The notes beneath the pieces were generated by a model. It worked only from the letters and a program-made list of their open reading frames with translations, was not told the origin of the DNA and searched no databases. A stretch of 64,000 bases of DNA. Origin: NORP240 sp038134485. Lineage in GTDB: Bacteria > Pseudomonadota > Gammaproteobacteria > Pseudomonadales > Pseudohongiellaceae. Within the stretch, counting starts at the first letter, position 1. Every line of letters begins with the position of its first letter. The stretch covers positions 1 through 64,000 of the forward strand of contig JAYPVG010000019.1 of assembly GCA_038134485.1 (NCBI GenBank). The letters are read 5' to 3'. Of this stretch, positions 63,574 through 64,000 are shown one piece after another. A program made the position numbers and the translations under genes.

Positions 63574-64000
63574 CTCGGGCCGCTTCCTCGCGGCGCGGGT
63601 AAACGACGACGCAGGCGTGGTGTTTGCGCCGGCCAAGACGCATCATGCGCTCCAGCTCCACCGGCGCGATCGGAATACCGAAGCAATCGGTGTCGACCTG
63701 GCCTTCCTCGTAGTCAACGAAGGGATCGTTGATATACAGAAAACGCTCGTCGGCGGCCGTCAGCAGCACCCAGTGCGGCGCCCGGTCGCCATGCAAACGA
63801 TAGGAACTGATCAGTAACAGCGGCAGGCCGCCGTCGGCCAGCGCTTGCTTGAGTTCCGAAACCTGGCGCGCCCGGCGCCCGACCCGGATGCCGGCCAGAT
63901 CCAGTTCGCGGCGGAAGTTACTTTCGACCAGGCGGATCACCTCTTTTTTGTTCTCGCTGCGTACGGAATCCGTGAACATCTCGGTTTCGTCGCTGACCCA
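63560..64000 (-). CDS. Peptidase C39-like family protein, 5' end outside window
   Basis: The frame is open to the window edge (WVSDETEMFTDSVRSE...) and ends at 63560, so about 146 C-terminal residues are visible. It shows LISSYRLHGDRAPHWVLLTA followed by FLYINDPFVDYEEGQVD, a C39-like papain fold with the catalytic histidine in the PHW motif and the aspartate in the NDPF motif. The cysteine part lies outside. In related genomes such proteins may be fused to or located near GNAT acetyltransferases and RimK-like ligases. A downstream RimK-like gene is broken here. Confidence 0.72.
   Translation of the reverse strand, partial: WVSDETEMFTDSVRSENKKEVIRLVESNFRRELDLAGIRVGRRARQVSELKQALADGGLPLLLISSYRLHGDRAPHWVLLTAADERFLYINDPFVDYEEGQVDTDCFGIPIAPVELERMMRLGRRKHHACVVVYPRREEAARDVTL

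Noticed and set aside
1..64000. CRISPR arrays, rRNA genes and integron sites
   Set aside because: No regular direct repeats with spacers, rRNA sequence or attC-like clusters were seen while reading the window.

Overview
The window reads as chromosomal DNA of a gammaproteobacterium. Much of it follows the gene order known from Pseudomonas: rpoD-dnaG-yqeY-rpsU/tsaD-folB-folK-cca, then apaH-rsmA-pdxA-surA-lptD/amgK-murU-djlA, rpe-trpE, trpGDC-dgkA/crp-osmC-coq7, and purD-purH-fis-dusB-prmA-accCB-aroQ-dsbD. Several genes usual in that order are absent where expected (plsY, apaG, gph, speD). No rRNA operon, CRISPR array, prophage or intact transposon was seen. Taxonomy is inferred only from gene content and synteny; a relative of the pseudomonad/marine OMG gammaproteobacteria is a guess.

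Layout. 1-6.9 kb: tRNA(CAT), the macromolecular-synthesis cluster (rpsU, yqeY, dnaG, rpoD), divergent tsaD, and folate genes folB and folK. 6.9-16.4 kb (minus strand): folM, cca, apaH, then rsmA-pdxA-surA-lptD, with a small secreted NTF2-like gene on the opposite strand where apaG is expected. 16.6-21.4 kb (plus): cell-wall sugar recycling (amgK, murU), a DnaJ/TerB protein, rpe, and trpE, which has an in-frame stop inside a conserved motif.

21.4-32.7 kb lies between trpE and trpGDC and is the most interesting part: a glycerol/glycerolipid island. On the plus strand an OpgB-like phosphoglycerol transferase and a glycerophosphodiester phosphodiesterase share a homologous C-terminal domain. On the minus strand an alkylglycerol-monooxygenase-like di-iron enzyme, a small membrane protein and a complete GlpSTPQUV-type glycerol ABC importer form one probable transcription unit with a good sigma70 promoter. 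Together these genes could add or remove phosphoglycerol, release glycerol from glycerophosphodiesters or ether lipids, and import it. dgkA sits just beyond trpC and could recycle the diacylglycerol left by phosphoglycerol transfer.

33-38.8 kb: trpG, trpD, trpC, dgkA, crp/vfr, a secreted protein of unknown function, osmC, coq7. 38.9-50.8 kb (minus): purine synthesis (purD, purH), fis-dusB, a zinc-ribbon membrane protein, prmA, biotin carboxylase (accC, accB), aroQ, a stand-alone DsbD N-terminal domain, and the unsaturated fatty-acid pair fabB-fabA. 51-54.8 kb (plus): sugar-nucleotide genes (GDP-mannose pyrophosphorylase/PMI, galU, phosphomannomutase). 54.9-58.2 kb: DUF411, MaoC-like and MOSC proteins, then pgi. 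58.4 kb onward is more accessory: tRNA-Thr, a sodium/amino-acid symporter, an aldehyde dehydrogenase, a glutamine amidotransferase, a TauD-like dioxygenase, a decayed IS91-family transposase end, a broken RimK-like gene, and a C39-peptidase-like gene that runs off the window.
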